A DNA stretch of 64,000 bases. It comes from Prinsepia uniflora (taxonomy: Eukaryota > Streptophyta > Magnoliopsida > Rosales > Rosaceae). The notes beneath the pieces are model-generated. The model was given only the letters and a program-made list of their open reading frames with translations, had not been told where the DNA came from and did not search any database. Of the stretch, positions 1-11,502 are shown in pieces; position 1 is the first letter of the stretch; each line of letters begins with the position of its first letter. The position numbers and the translations under genes were made by a program. The stretch covers positions 62,955,583 through 63,019,582 of the forward strand of contig CM064863.1 in the NCBI GenBank assembly GCA_032719365.1, read 5' to 3'.

Positions 1-2
1 CG

Positions 3-534
3 GACCATAAGAGCTTGAAGTATTTATTCACTCAAAAGGAATTGAACCTCAGACAGCGCCGTTGGTTGGAGTTACTTAAGGACTACGACTGTACTATTGA
101 GTATCATCCAGGGAAGGCTAATGTGGTAGCCGATGCTCTGAGCAGGAAGTCAGCTGGTTCTTTGTCGCATCTGAGGACAGTACGATTACCTTTGCTGGTT
201 GAGCTCCGTAGGTTGGGAGTAGAGTTGACTGGGGATGATCAGGGAGTACTCCTAGCGAGTTTCCATGTGCGACCCGTTTTGATTGATCAGGTGATTGATG
301 CTCAGTTTGAGGACCCTATTCTGGGCATCATTCGGATTGAGGTCGAGGCTGGAGAAAGACAGGATTTTGAGATCCGTGAGGATGGAGCCTTGGTTAAGAA
401 TGAACGGTTGTGTGTACCTGAGGATGAAGCTTTGAAGAAGGTGATACTGGATGAGGCTCACTGTTCAGCTTATGCGATGCATCCTGGTGGGACTAAGATG
501 TATCGTACACTTCGAGAGCATTACTGGTGGTCTG
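3..534 (+). pseudogene. Ty3/gypsy pol fragment: end of RNase H plus integrase zinc finger
   Basis: The frame is open from base 3 and enters the window inside the gene. Its first residues, DHKSLKYLFTQKELNLRQRR, are the end of the reverse transcriptase-linked RNase H domain, which degrades the RNA strand of the RNA-DNA hybrid. The tail GKANVVADALSRK is the usual RNase H end. A linker follows, then the H2C2 zinc finger of integrase (HCSAYAMHPGGTKMYRTLREHYWW, about residues 149-172 of the frame), which helps bind element DNA ends. The DDE catalytic core is absent because the sequence switches to TRIM LTR sequence at about 528. RNase H, then H2C2, then core is standard gypsy order. The 5' part lies outside the window. 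It is a remnant, not a functional polyprotein. Confidence 0.9.
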
Positions 535-799
535 GGAAGGGAATGATGGTGTGCCTTAAAGGTGTAGGCACACACCTATCTAGCATGAGGCCTTTTGGGA
601 GCTCAGTGGCTTTGGGGGGGATTGGAACCCCAAAGTTAAGCGAGTTGAGGCTGGTGCAATTCCAGATGGGTGACCCCCTGGGAAGTTGCACCGTGAGCTC
701 CCGAAAACAAAACCGTGAGGGCAAGGGCAAGGAGGCCCAAAGCGGACAATATTGTGCTAGATGAATCGGGACCTGACAGAAGAGGGTCGGGTCCTGACA
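528..799 (-). mobile_element. Truncated TRIM LTR
   Basis: The segment matches, in reverse orientation, the TRIM solo LTR at 27584-27904. Shared stretches include GTGCCTTAAAGGTGTAGGCA, the CTAGCATGAGGCCTTTTGGG block and the terminal GGTCGGGTCCTGACA. The outer roughly 60 bases of the LTR, including its TGTAAG terminus, are missing at the gypsy junction. The other terminus is intact at 799 and abuts CACTA sequence. No target duplication can be scored because one end is lost. Open frames across this piece are read-through from the neighbours. Confidence 0.8.
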
Positions 800-829
800 T
801 AAATGGCTAAGAAGAGAGCTATAGTCGAG

Positions 830-1687
830 GGGGTGAGCGTAGTCCACGTGCTAGGCTGGTGGGGTGGAGCTTGCTCAGAGGGCGGATGAACTCCCATGCG
901 GTTAAGGACCATATCAAGCTGAGCTCGGATGTAGGCATTTTCGGCTCTCAACTCGGTGGTCTCGTTCCGAAGCTCGGTATAATTGCGTCTTAACTCAGAG
1001 TACTCTTCGAAGTTGATGCCCCTAGAAGAAGCCCTGGAGCCGGTCGAGATGTCTCGCTCAATCCCTTTACCAGCACCCTGGACGATCTTCCCAGGTTATT
1101 GACCCGGCCGTCCCTCTAAGATCGCCCTCGAATGCTCCGGATTTGGTAGCTACTGCTCCAAGGGAGTGTCTGGCTGCTGTTGAGTCAACTCATCCTGGGT
1201 CTGCTAGCATTCCCACCTAAAATCATAACACAATTATGAATTTTTTAAATAAATAAATAAATAATTAAAAAATAAAATATAACGAGTTGGACGTACATGA
1301 ATAGCATCAGCTTGCGGGTTCCCTCGACCAGCGTACACCTGTCCCTAGGCATCCACCTCTGGGAACAGTGACCCCGCATTGTGCCGATCCTCATGCCTAG
1401 CTACTAATGGCTGCGACCCCCCATGGTGGTTTAGGGTCTTCATTCCCCAGTTACGCTTGTTGTCCTCCGATTTTTTTCTATTCACTAATATATGTAATTA
1501 AATTCAATAATTAAACAAATATATTTACAAAATATAACAAATTAATAAGGAGGAGCTTACAATGTACTCGGGCGTGACGAAGTGGGCACAAAGCCATTCC
1601 CACCGACCCTCCGAGGACCGTCCAACTCCTCCGGAGGGTTAGCACTAGCTTCGGCCGGGGTCGGCCAGCTCTTCCACCATAGGCCCA
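830..1687 (-). pseudogene. CACTA TNP1-like gene (Transposase_24 type), 3' half
   Basis: Read leftward, an exon with WEWLCAHFVTPEYI ends at a GTAAGC donor near 1560. A second exon near 1480-1290 carries the NR..K..HHGGSQP motif shared by plant CACTA TNP1-like proteins. A last part near 1030-830 encodes a Leu/Glu-rich coiled-coil stretch (ELRNETTELRAENAYIRAQL). In CACTA systems the second protein is thought to bind subterminal repeats and assist transposition. The reading frame has an in-frame stop after FPEVDA and at least one frame change before the WEWLCAHF exon, so the gene is dead. The 5' half lies beyond the nested LARD, at 14494-15405. The family assignment is by motif recognition only. 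Confidence 0.75.
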
Positions 1688-4600
1688 TGTAATGACCCGT
1701 CCCTAAAATCAGGATTAGATTAGTGATTAATTATGGATTATTGAAGTTAATCGGTGATTAGTTGGATGCTTTCGGACGGACGATGCGCAATGACGATTTT
1801 GCCCCTGGATTTGGGCGAACGGTTGACTTTTCATTCAACCGATCAAATAGACTTTGACCAATGACTGTGACGTAGTTCGGGACGTCACGAGTACAAAGAC
1901 AGGTGGCACGTCCGATTCCGACATCTGAGGAGGAAGTTATGATGTTCGGAAGTTCAAGGGTAATTTGGTAATTTAGTTAAAAAGGGCAAATTGTTGACTT
2001 TTCAAACGACATGGAATTTTCACGTAATTCGAGGACCGTTAGTTAGGTCTCGATCCCCTGAGTACAACGACAGGCGGCATGCGGTCATCGGAGTTCGGAC
2101 TGTTCCGTTATGAGGATAATTAGGTGAAGGGCAAAATGGTAATTTTTCATTTGGGGACATTTTGGTCTTTTGGTTGCATTGGATGTTGTGCCCAATTTAA
2201 CATGGACAGGTGGCTGCCTAGGGATGGTGACCCACACGATTTGGGACACTTGTCCCTTCTCTGGAGGTTTGTGGAAGCTTGGAACAACTGACTTAAGTGT
2301 TTTAAAAATTGGGAGAATGGTGACACGGTTTGGCTGTGAGAGAAAAACAGAGAGTACGTATGTGCTGGTGAAACCCCACCCCGATTAACCCCTTAATCCT
2401 CATTCTTTTCCCTTAAGTGATGAATGAAAAAGAGAGAAGACAGTGAGAGGGTTGTAGCAATGTGATCACGGCGGCGTGCTGTGGACGGGGGCCTGAACCC
2501 GTGAGACAAACCGTGTAAAACAGAGGATTCGTGAACTTCAGTCCATACAAGCCTTCAAACCTCATCCTTGGCCCCTTCTTTTTGAATAAAAGATGAATAG
2601 GGAGTCGAGATGAACGTGGTGGTGGCCACGGGGGATGTAACGCCCCGAAAATTCTAAGGATGTAAATTAGTAAAATAATAAATGAAATGACGATTTTACC
2701 CCTGCGAATAGTATGGCCAAATGTTGACTTTTTGCGTGGCAAGTCGAAAGGACGTTGACAGATGACTGTGACGTAGTTCGGGACGTCACAAGTCCATAGA
2801 CAGGTGGCACGTCCGATTCAGACGATCAGGGAAGAAGTTATGACGTTCGGAAGTTCAAGGGCTTTTCCGTAATTAAGTCGAGAGGGGAAATTTGTTGACT
2901 TTTCAAACGACATGGAATTTTCACGTGATTCGAAGACCGTTAGGAAGGTCTCGATGCCCTGAGTCCGTAGACAGGCGGCACCCTGAAAACGGACCTCAGA
3001 CGGATGAGTTACAGTTCTAGAACGAGAAAGGCACTTTGGTAATTTTATGAAGGAGGGCAAAATGGTAATTTGCCAAGGGTTCAGTTTGAAACAGCCGTGG
3101 GAGTGCTGTACAATTGTTTAAACCTGTTTGTCTGTTTAGTGAATTCTTTAACCAAGTTAGTGACATTGGGGAGAGCTGTTTAACATTGAGGACTGAGTGA
3201 GTGCTAGGCGTGCTGGGTGGACTGAGTGGAACAGAGCACGGGAGGAATTTTGAAATGGTTTTGGGTCTGTTTGCGGGAAACACAGTCACAAAGTGACTGA
3301 GAGATTCCCATGAGCTGCTGGGGTGGGACGGTGTGATTACAGGGAGTTAGAGTGAGTTGAGAGGGTCATTCTGAAGAGGAGAGGACTGAGAGCCTGAGAG
3401 AAAACAGAGTTCGGAAAAACTGAAAATTTGGAGGGAAATTTCGAGAATTAATCTGTGAGTCGAGAGGAGCCAAACAGAGATTAAGAATAGTCTTCTGGGT
3501 TCATTTCGAACTCAACCATACAAAAATCGAAGGAAGTTGTTCACGGTTTGGCCAAGAACAGAAGTTCCAGTTTCTAGAAATTTTCAAGGTTGAGGACGAC
3601 TACTTCCAGGTAAGGATTTGTGAAATTGGTTTCGGTTTAACGTTTGTTTAGGTCTTACGAAGCTTCTATGTCACTTAATTAGAAAACCAAGCTGAGTTGA
3701 GTGAGTTTCAAAAGTCGACCCGTTTGTTTGATCATGTGTGAATTGATCGATTTAGGGCTTGATGTAGGAAAATAATAAATGAGAACCTAAATTAACACTT
3801 AATGGACGAATTTCGGTGGAAAAAGCAAAGGAATTAAGCTGGAATTGTTAGAGATTTAACCGGGTGGAGTCGCGGGTCTATAACCCGTTTAGCAGGGTTT
3901 CAGGTGAAGAAGACAACACTGTAGCTACCGTGCAAACGCGTGGCTTTCACGCGCAACCACTTTGGGCGGTGCGTGAGGGCGCGTGAGGCCACATCTCTGG
4001 TCATGGTCAACAAGTGATTTTATCCTTTCAGTGTAACAGACATCTTGAGTTAAATTTCGAGTCGATCGGACGTCGTACGGGATAGATTGGAGAGTTCGAA
4101 AGTTTAGGGTTTTAATTAAATTACGTTGAAAAATCCCGAAAAAATTAGGGGAATTAATGTAAGCTTAATGGAAGTGTTTGTAACCCAAATTGTTATCTTT
4201 GGCAGGCCAGAACATTCCCGAGGCAACCGAGGAGCGTACGGGACGCGATTGACGCGTTTGAATTCATGAGTGGACTTTTGATTTCTAACCGAGCATGCAT
4301 AACTGGTTTTACTCACTTGATTTATGGTTCTATATATGATTTTATGATTATATTTATGATATTTCTATTTTACGTGAATGCACGTTTTTCGATGTGATTT
4401 AACGTATTTCGAGATTATGGGTTCTTCGATCCTTTGATGATGGTTTGATGAATGATTTTATACGATTTGTGCATATGACATTCTAATGATGATTTGATTA
4501 TGATTTGTGAGTAAGACTTGGAATTTGAACGTGAAATTCGGACATGAGTCCTATTTGATAAAATATGATTTCAAATTAGTTTTGGAAATTGGATCACGAT

Positions 4601-7418
4601 GGATCCTGAATTTGTTATGATTTACATTTGATTTTGGGTTTAAAGATCCGGTATGATTGCTGGATTTGGTTTTGGGTTTAATGACCCAGATGAGAGATGA
4701 CGGGGGCGGGCCCGGATTGAGTTTAAAGACCCGGATTGAGTTTAAAGACTCGTGAGTTTAAAGACTTGGTTACTGTGATGTCCCCCGAGGCCTTGATTGT
4801 GTTTTGAGTTTAAAGATTCGTTGATATCCCGAGAAGGCCTGATATATGAGTTTAAAGACTCGAATGGATCCAACAGCTTGATTTGTTGATGTTACATTCG
4901 GTTTGACATGGTTTTATGGCTGTTTACTGTAACGGTTTCCATATGATTGGTAAAAGTGTTTTCGAATACTTAGTTATGCATGCGTGTTGTAAAACTGGAG
5001 GGTGAACCCTGATTTCATTAAACTGTTTTCCATAACCGTTTATTTTAGTCCACTCGCACTTTTCTGTTTTAATACCCTCCAGGTTGTGGTACAAGTTTTG
5101 GGGGCTAACGCTGAGGAAGAGGCAGAGACATAAATTTTTCCCGTTGCGGTGTAGTTAGTTCACAGAGTAGGGTTTTATCCTTATCTTGTTTGTAATTATG
5201 CTCTGTGAAACTGTGGACTTGTTGTTCAGTTGGTTGTATCGTTTAATCTCCCTGGTCTTACAGTACTTGTAATGTATTATCTTTTGGTTATTTCAGTTGG
5301 TTGTGTGCAATTGTTAGACTGGAGAAGGATTCTCCCCGGTTATCGAGGTGATAATCAGGGCGGGTCCAGTCAGGTGAGCCCACGACGGCGATTTAAGGTA
5401 AAACCAGTGAAGCCTTCGTATGAATTCAAAAATGGTGCTTTTAGTTATAGTGTTTGTTGAGCAATAGTGATGATAAGAATGTGTTTTGGACGATGAATGG
5501 AGCTCAGAGGACTTGAAAGTATGGCGGGAGACGATTAGAATCGATGACAGAACTTGGTTACAGGTGACTCGTTTGATCGTTCAATTGGAAGGTGAGATAC
5601 ATACCTTATCCTTGTGTTTTGAAACCGTAGGTAGATAGGGAATCAATAGACGAAGCTAATAGGATTAAAATGGTTGAAATCGGACCAAAAATGGATGTCG
5701 AACCACCCTCACCGGTTCGGCTGGATCGGATCGATTCAGACCGGTCCAGCGAGAGGTTGAAGATGAATAGTGATGAGGCGCGTGAGGCCCACGCGCAACC
5801 CCTTTAGGCGGCGCGTGTGGGCCCGTGGCATGTGGTTTGAGGAAGGTTCCAACACAATTTTTTAAGTATTCAATGTAACGAACATTTTAAGATTGGTTTC
5901 GAGTCGATCGGACATCGTCTCGATATGTTTCAGGATGTCTGAAGGTTTTAGGGCTAGGTTAAAAATAGTTAAAAATTCGGGAAAGTTACGAGGACTTAGT
6001 AGAAGCTTAATGAAGTAGTTAGTGATCTTATTATGGGATTTGGACAGGTTCGGGAAAGCCGGTGATAGCGGATTAGCCGGAAACGGAATGAGTGTGCGCG
6101 TATCGAGGTAGCGGCGTAAACGGTCTGTGACTGGACTTTGCTTCCGAACTTATGATGCATGCATATATGTTTTCATATGTTTTCTATATGTGGATTTGAT
6201 ATTGATGATTTACGATTTTTCACGTATTTTGAGATAATTACGTATTTGCACATTTTACGAGATTTCGATTTATGTTGCGATTTGAGCATGGTTTTGATGA
6301 TTTGATTTTGGTATTTGAAATATGATTTGATTTAAAAGTTTCGGGCTTGGAGCCCTGTTCATGAAAGTGACTTCGGAAAAGTGGTTTCGGTTTTGGAATC
6401 GGATTTTGGAAAGATGATTCTAGATTCGGTTTTGAAACTTGAAGGAGGAATTCTGGATTTGGGTTCGGGATGATGGTTCCAGATGCCAGCATACAGAATC
6501 ATTATTGAGAATTCGGATATGGATTTTCTACTGTTTTCACTTGGTTGAAAAATGGTTTAGGGTTTAAAGACTCGGAAAAAGAAAAAGAAAAAAAAAACGG
6601 CTGGATCTGGTTTTGAGTTTAAAGACTCGGTTGATTGACGGGGGAAGGCCGTGGATTGATATGTTTTGAGTTTGAAGACTCGGTATATGTTTGAATTTAA
6701 AGACTCGGTTATGATATCCCCCGAGGCATGTTGATTGTGTTTTGGGTTTAAAGACTCGTTGATATCCTAGGAAAGCCTGATTATTGCGCATGGTTTTGAG
6801 TTTAAAGACTCGGGCGCACTTGAGATCCAGCAACTTGATCGATTGATGTTTTTCACTGGTTTTTCACTGGTTTTCCGATGTTTTGGGCAATGGTCCGGAT
6901 GATTTGGTATTCATGAGTTTTGGGCTGAGTTCCTGTACTTAATGAGGATTTATGATTTTGGGTTGAGGCCCTGGATTTGAACTACGGATTTGAGAAAAGG
7001 AAAGGATTCCGGTTTTCAATAACGATTTTCTTATCTTGGATATGAATTGTTTTATGGAATGGATTGATATGCATGCATTGGTTTTAAATGGAGGGTATAA
7101 TTATCCTTTCTGATAAACTGTTTTATAAACTTCATTTATTTTTGTCCACTCACAGTCTTTTTGTGTTTTCGATACCCTCCAGGTTGTTGCGTTGCAAGCT
7201 GTTGGTAGAGAGAGACGGAGACATCATACAAGCGATCCACAATAGAGTCTGCGCGCTCTGGGAAGTCCGGTAGTTGTGAACGGGCCGTTTGGAAATCCCT
7301 TGTCCGACTTACGTGTCACATGGAGGTTGGACGTCGGTTTAGCCTTCGTGTCACGCGTAAGTTAGACGAGAGCATGACTTAGCCCTTATTCTCGGGGGAT
7401 TGAGGGTAGTTCATGTCA
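1688..7418 (+). repeat. 5' LTR of the first LARD, enlarged by a nested solo LTR
   Basis: Bases 1688-2630 and 5378-7418 align collinearly with the 3' LTR at 11503-14488; 2636-5372 is a later insertion. The second part holds a donor-like AAG/GTAAAA at 5398 and a GAGTTTAAAGACTC hairpin array at about 6556-6812. The acceptor-like CCCTCCAG is at 7185-7192. A long imperfect hairpin lies near 7303-7372, and the LTR terminus follows. The start carries TGACGT-N8-ACGTCA at 1868-1887 and TTGAC boxes. Confidence 0.88.
2636..5372 (+). mobile_element. Solo LTR nested in the LARD 5' LTR
   Basis: It begins TGTAACGCCCCGAAAATTC and ends GGGCGGGTCCAGTCA. The flanks are GGGGA (2631-2635) and GGTGA (5373-5377), a 5-bp target duplication with one mismatch. 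The uninterrupted site is visible in the sister LTR near 12448-12453, which proves the insertion. No primer site, interior or second LTR is present, so it is a product of LTR-LTR recombination. It carries the family set: TGACGT-N8-ACGTCA at 2769-2788, donor-like CCAG/GTAAGG at 3610, inverted 12-mers at 4264-4275 and 5048-5059, a hairpin array at about 4722-4861 and acceptor-like CCCTCCAG ending at 5092. Confidence 0.9.
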
Positions 7419-7421
7419 AAT

Positions 7422-7433
7422 TGGTATCAGAGC
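7422..7433 (+). other. Primer-binding site of the first LARD
   Basis: TGGTATCAGAGC lies three bases after the 5' LTR end. It matches the classic plant retrotransposon site complementary to the 3' end of initiator methionine tRNA, which primes minus-strand synthesis. It fixes the orientation of the element and the 5' LTR boundary at 7418. Confidence 0.9.
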
Positions 7434-10400
7434 AAGGTTCGGTGCGCTCTGCGCGAGGTTTGGTTCCCAGAGTCGTTGGTTCATCGACTTGGGTGTTGTG
7501 ATGCTACTGTGGATGTGATGTCTCGATGCGGAACAAACCGTCATCAACCTGGACGTGATAGTGACAGTACGTCGTTAATGGTTAGTTAGCGGTGATTGTT
7601 AGTGCCAGGGTGATAGTCGTTCGATACGCAGAGCGAGGTATGACGTATGTCAGCTTAGGGCCGGAGTAGTTAGCGGGTTTGACGCTGGATATGCTCGATG
7701 GTTGGATCATAGGGTCGGATGTATGGCAGCGTGGTTAAACTGGATGGTAGCCAGTAAGCTACAATTACGAGTAGGTTGGTCGGCCTGTGGGGCCCGTTAG
7801 TAGCTTGTTGAGCTGGTGGTACACGTGGGCCGAGGAGGCCGGTAGTAGCCTGTTGAGCCGGCTGGCGATTGGATTTGTTACCCTTGGTCATTCTAGTTGA
7901 GTGGTGGTTACTGGTTGATATTGGTGTTTAAAGTTACGATAAGGGATGGTCTTGGCCGGGCGTGACGACTGGAATGGTAAGGTTGTTGTGAACTAGTGGT
8001 TGCCGCTGGTTTGGATTACCCGAGTAAGGATAAGAATTTGAGGAACCCTGTTGGGATGACTGGTTGGGACTGTAAGTGCCTAGTCTGGAGAACCTGAGTT
8101 GGGATTTTTGGTTAGATAGTTGTTCTGATTGGGCCGATTGACGGCCAGATTGGAACTGGTGCTGCGAGAGGCAGCCGAGGTAGTGAATGGCTGGTGGACG
8201 ACTCTGGACGAGTCCAGTGCGATTATGGCTTTTGGTTGAGCATTGATTTACTCAGGGTTGTGGATTTCGAGGGATGTCAGTTCCCCCGCCTTGAGTATAG
8301 ATTGAGGGTTTTGGCTCGTTAAGAGCGGAGGTTTGGGACTGGTGTGTTATGAGCACGAGATAGAGGACGATGTGCCACGAGCCGGGAGACCTGTAATGGT
8401 ACAATGGGCACATCGTGAGTTGAGTTTGTGACCAGGGGTGAGATGCCGGTGTCTGGAAGATGTGATGACCATAGGCAGGTCATGTTCGGTACGAACGGTC
8501 AGGATGCCGTTGGTTTGACCAAATTAGCGCAGCGGAAGTGCGGTGGACCTATGCTTCGTGTAGGATCAGGCTCGGTTGGTATAGTCGAGTTTAAAAATCC
8601 GTGAGGTTGATTTTGTGGACTCATCTTGAGGTGTTAGAGATGCCGAGGTTGGCATTTGGGTGATGCTGAGGCCTGTGCTTGGTGATATCTTGAGATTGGT
8701 GATTGGTGATTGATGAACTTGAGGATCAGGACTCAGGAGGCCGAGGTGAGTGATCGTTGATTGTGATCCCGAGAGTTGGTTATGAGTGTGATAGTGATGC
8801 TCAGAGTTGGACCTCAGAAAGGGTGGAATGCGATCATTAGAAGGAGTGATGATTGCCATCCTTTTGGATGTGCATAATGGTGTTAACCGCCAGACGGGTT
8901 GGTTGGTAAGTTGGTTGGGTTACAGACACGTGGTTGTGACCCATAGGCGTTGTGAAATTCCTAAGTGAAAGCGTTGACGTTTGAATGGTTAGTCCAGTGA
9001 TGGTATACTTGTTCCGGATGAAGTTCCATGAGAATCTCGAAATCAGGAGATGGTTGTTGCGATTTAGACGATGAGATGTTGTGTTGATTCTGAGATTGGT
9101 GTTGTATGATGAGTGAAGTATACTCTGGAGTCGATTCAGATGACTCATTAAAGGAACTTCAGGAGTTGTGAACCCCCCTTGGTCGTGGACACTTGTGGTT
9201 GTGTTCAGGAGTTGAGAGAGGACTTAGTGACGACATGTTTGGCATGTGTGGTGAGTGTCGTGGGTTTGTATTAAGTTGGCTTTAAGTAGGATGACTTGTG
9301 ATGACATGGTTGAGGACCATTGTGTATTCCGTTGAAGGATGACGGAGGGAAGTGGAGAATGAGTGACTATAACTGATCGATATGAGGTTATTGAAGAGAA
9401 CCCACAATCTAGATGTGTCGCTAGACAAGTGGTATTCGTGATTGATTTAATTTGATGTGATGGTCTGATGGTAAGAGTTGTATGGACGAGAGTGGGATCC
9501 ACTTAGGAGTAAGTGGATCGGGACTGGATTGCTTCTGGCTCATGATTGAAGTATGGTGGATCAGGAGGATAAGATGACAAGACAGAGGTTGGATATGTTG
9601 GACATGCAGTTTAAGAGAGTGCTCTGTCGTGTAGGAGTGGAAGTGGATGAATATCTTGACCATTTTGGAGTGTTGCAGGACGTGTGTGGTCTGTGGTTGC
9701 ATACGTATGGATATTAGACTTGGAACTGGTATTGGGTCTGCTCTGGATTCGTAGTTGAGATGCGAGGGGATTTCATATTGGTCAGGAGACCCAGGAGACC
9801 GGGAGACTAGGAAGAAACTTGAGTTGAACTTCCCCGGAAGGCATGTAGTTCAGCCTAGTGGTAGGATTGGATCGACAGACCATACAAGCAAAGCGTGACT
9901 GGCTTGTAGGTAGGTGTTAATCGGTTTGGTTACGAGGAGATTTCGTGTGCCTGGAGATACACTGTGAGGGTGACGGGTACACTATGATATTGTTGGTTGG
10001 ACTTTGGATGTCATAGTGCGTGGCTGATGCCGCTGTGGTTGATTAGTGGACGTACCGTAAGATGACGTTGGAAGTACGTGAGGATATACTCTACGAGCTG
10101 TGTTTGAGGTATCCTAAAATATCTTTGTTTTATTCAAAATTCGTAGGGTTGTCTTTGAGTGTGTTTGGTGGTATGGATCGTGGTTCTGGTTGGTGGTGAT
10201 TGGTGTAGGCACTTGAAATGTGTACGTACTGGTTTTGCAGTGGTCGGCACTATGCCGATGTAATTGGACGTGCAGCGTGATGTTCTGGTAAAAGTGTTGG
10301 TGATCGGCTTAGTGCAGAGGGATGCTATGGATAGATGGATGATCAGCGTAGTTCCGATATAATGGATTTTAACGGAACATGTGGACTAGGTCCGGGTGAC

Positions 10401-11488
10401 CTAGAGTGATCTGTTGGTTATTGCTAATGAGCTGAATGCTTAGAGCCATGAGTGGCTGGTGGGACCCTAACATAGAGATGTGTGATCACGGTTAAACTGG
10501 TTTATGATGGGGTCCAATTATAGAGCGATAGTATGGAATGTGGATGGTGTTTCCACAGGTTGACTGTGTTAGTGGTCAGTGGAACCACTGGTAAGAAGAT
10601 TGGCTAAATTAGGGGATAGACGAGTACGTTGTGACTTCGGTGAGGTCGGCGTGGATTTCTGACAGAAATTGTACAGACCGTGGAACGAATATCGATAAAC
10701 AGAAGTACTGAGGTCGGTAAATGTTTTCTTGAGACTTGGTTGTGAGGTGAGATTCGTGCTTGCAGACGGTTGAGCTGAATGCTTAGAGCCATGAGTGGCT
10801 GGTGGGACCCTAACATAGAGATGTGTGATCACGGTTAAACTGGTTTATGATGGGGTCCAATTATAGAGCGATAGTATGGAATGTGGATGGTGTTTCCACA
10901 GGTTGACTGTGTTAGTGGTCAGTGGAACCACTGGTAAGAAGATTGGCTAAATTAGGGGATAGACGAGTACGTTGTGACTTCGGTGAGGTCGGCGTGGATT
11001 TCTGACAGAAATTGTACAGACCGTGGAACGAATATCGATAAACAGAAGTACTGAGGTCGGTAAATGTTTTCTTGAGACTTAGTTGTGAGGTGAGATTCGT
11101 GCTTGCAGACGGTAGACTCGCATGACGTACTGCGACGTTGGTACGAGGTATGCACGAATCGAGACTGAGTCGAGAATGTTGTGACTGGTAGTGCATCACG
11201 ATCGAGTGTTGGTTGAGTCGTGAGTATCAGCTGGTGCACTGTTCGAGGTACCGCAGTTACGAGTTGGAAAGTGTTGACCTCGATCAAAATCAATGGATTA
11301 CTAGATGGACTGGAAGTGGTTGAGTTGACTTGCATGGCAGAAATGTGAGGAAAGTCTGGGAACTGTCAGAATAAGCTGGAGTGGTAGGTGATGCACACCG
11401 GGAAGGAGTCCCAGGTATGAGATCAGTTGGATTCCCCCCAGTAAGTTACGGACATATGCGATTTGGAATTTCGAGGACAAAATCCTTT
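7434..11488 (+). other. Interior of the first LARD, no coding capacity seen
   Basis: Four kilobases with only short frames on either strand and no recognisable retroelement protein motif. The composition is G/T-rich on the plus strand. Two internal signals stand out. One is a 343-bp tandem duplication at 10428-11113. The other is a small hairpin, CATCCTTTTGGATG at 8857-8870, which recurs in the interior of the second LARD at 53031-53044. The interior presumably serves as RNA to be packaged and copied in trans; that role is inferred from the LARD class. Confidence 0.8.
10428..11113 (+). repeat. 343-bp tandem duplication inside the LARD interior
   Basis: The units 10428-10770 and 10771-11113 are nearly identical; the one difference I noted is GACTTGGTTG versus GACTTAGTTG. 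They share TGAGCTGAATGCTTAGAGCC at the start and CTTGCAGACGGT at the end. The near identity contrasts with the roughly 10% divergence of the two LTRs, so the duplication arose well after insertion, or the units have been homogenised. Confidence 0.95.
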
Positions 11489-11502
11489 TAAGGAGGGTAG
11501 AT
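11489..11502 (+). other. Polypurine tract of the first LARD
   Basis: The purine-rich TAAGGAGGGTAGAT directly precedes the 3' LTR start at 11503. This is where plus-strand priming is expected. The stretch before it (TTTCGAGGACAAAATCC) resembles the end of Ty3/gypsy pol-adjacent sequence, which supports a gypsy origin for this non-coding element. Confidence 0.8.
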
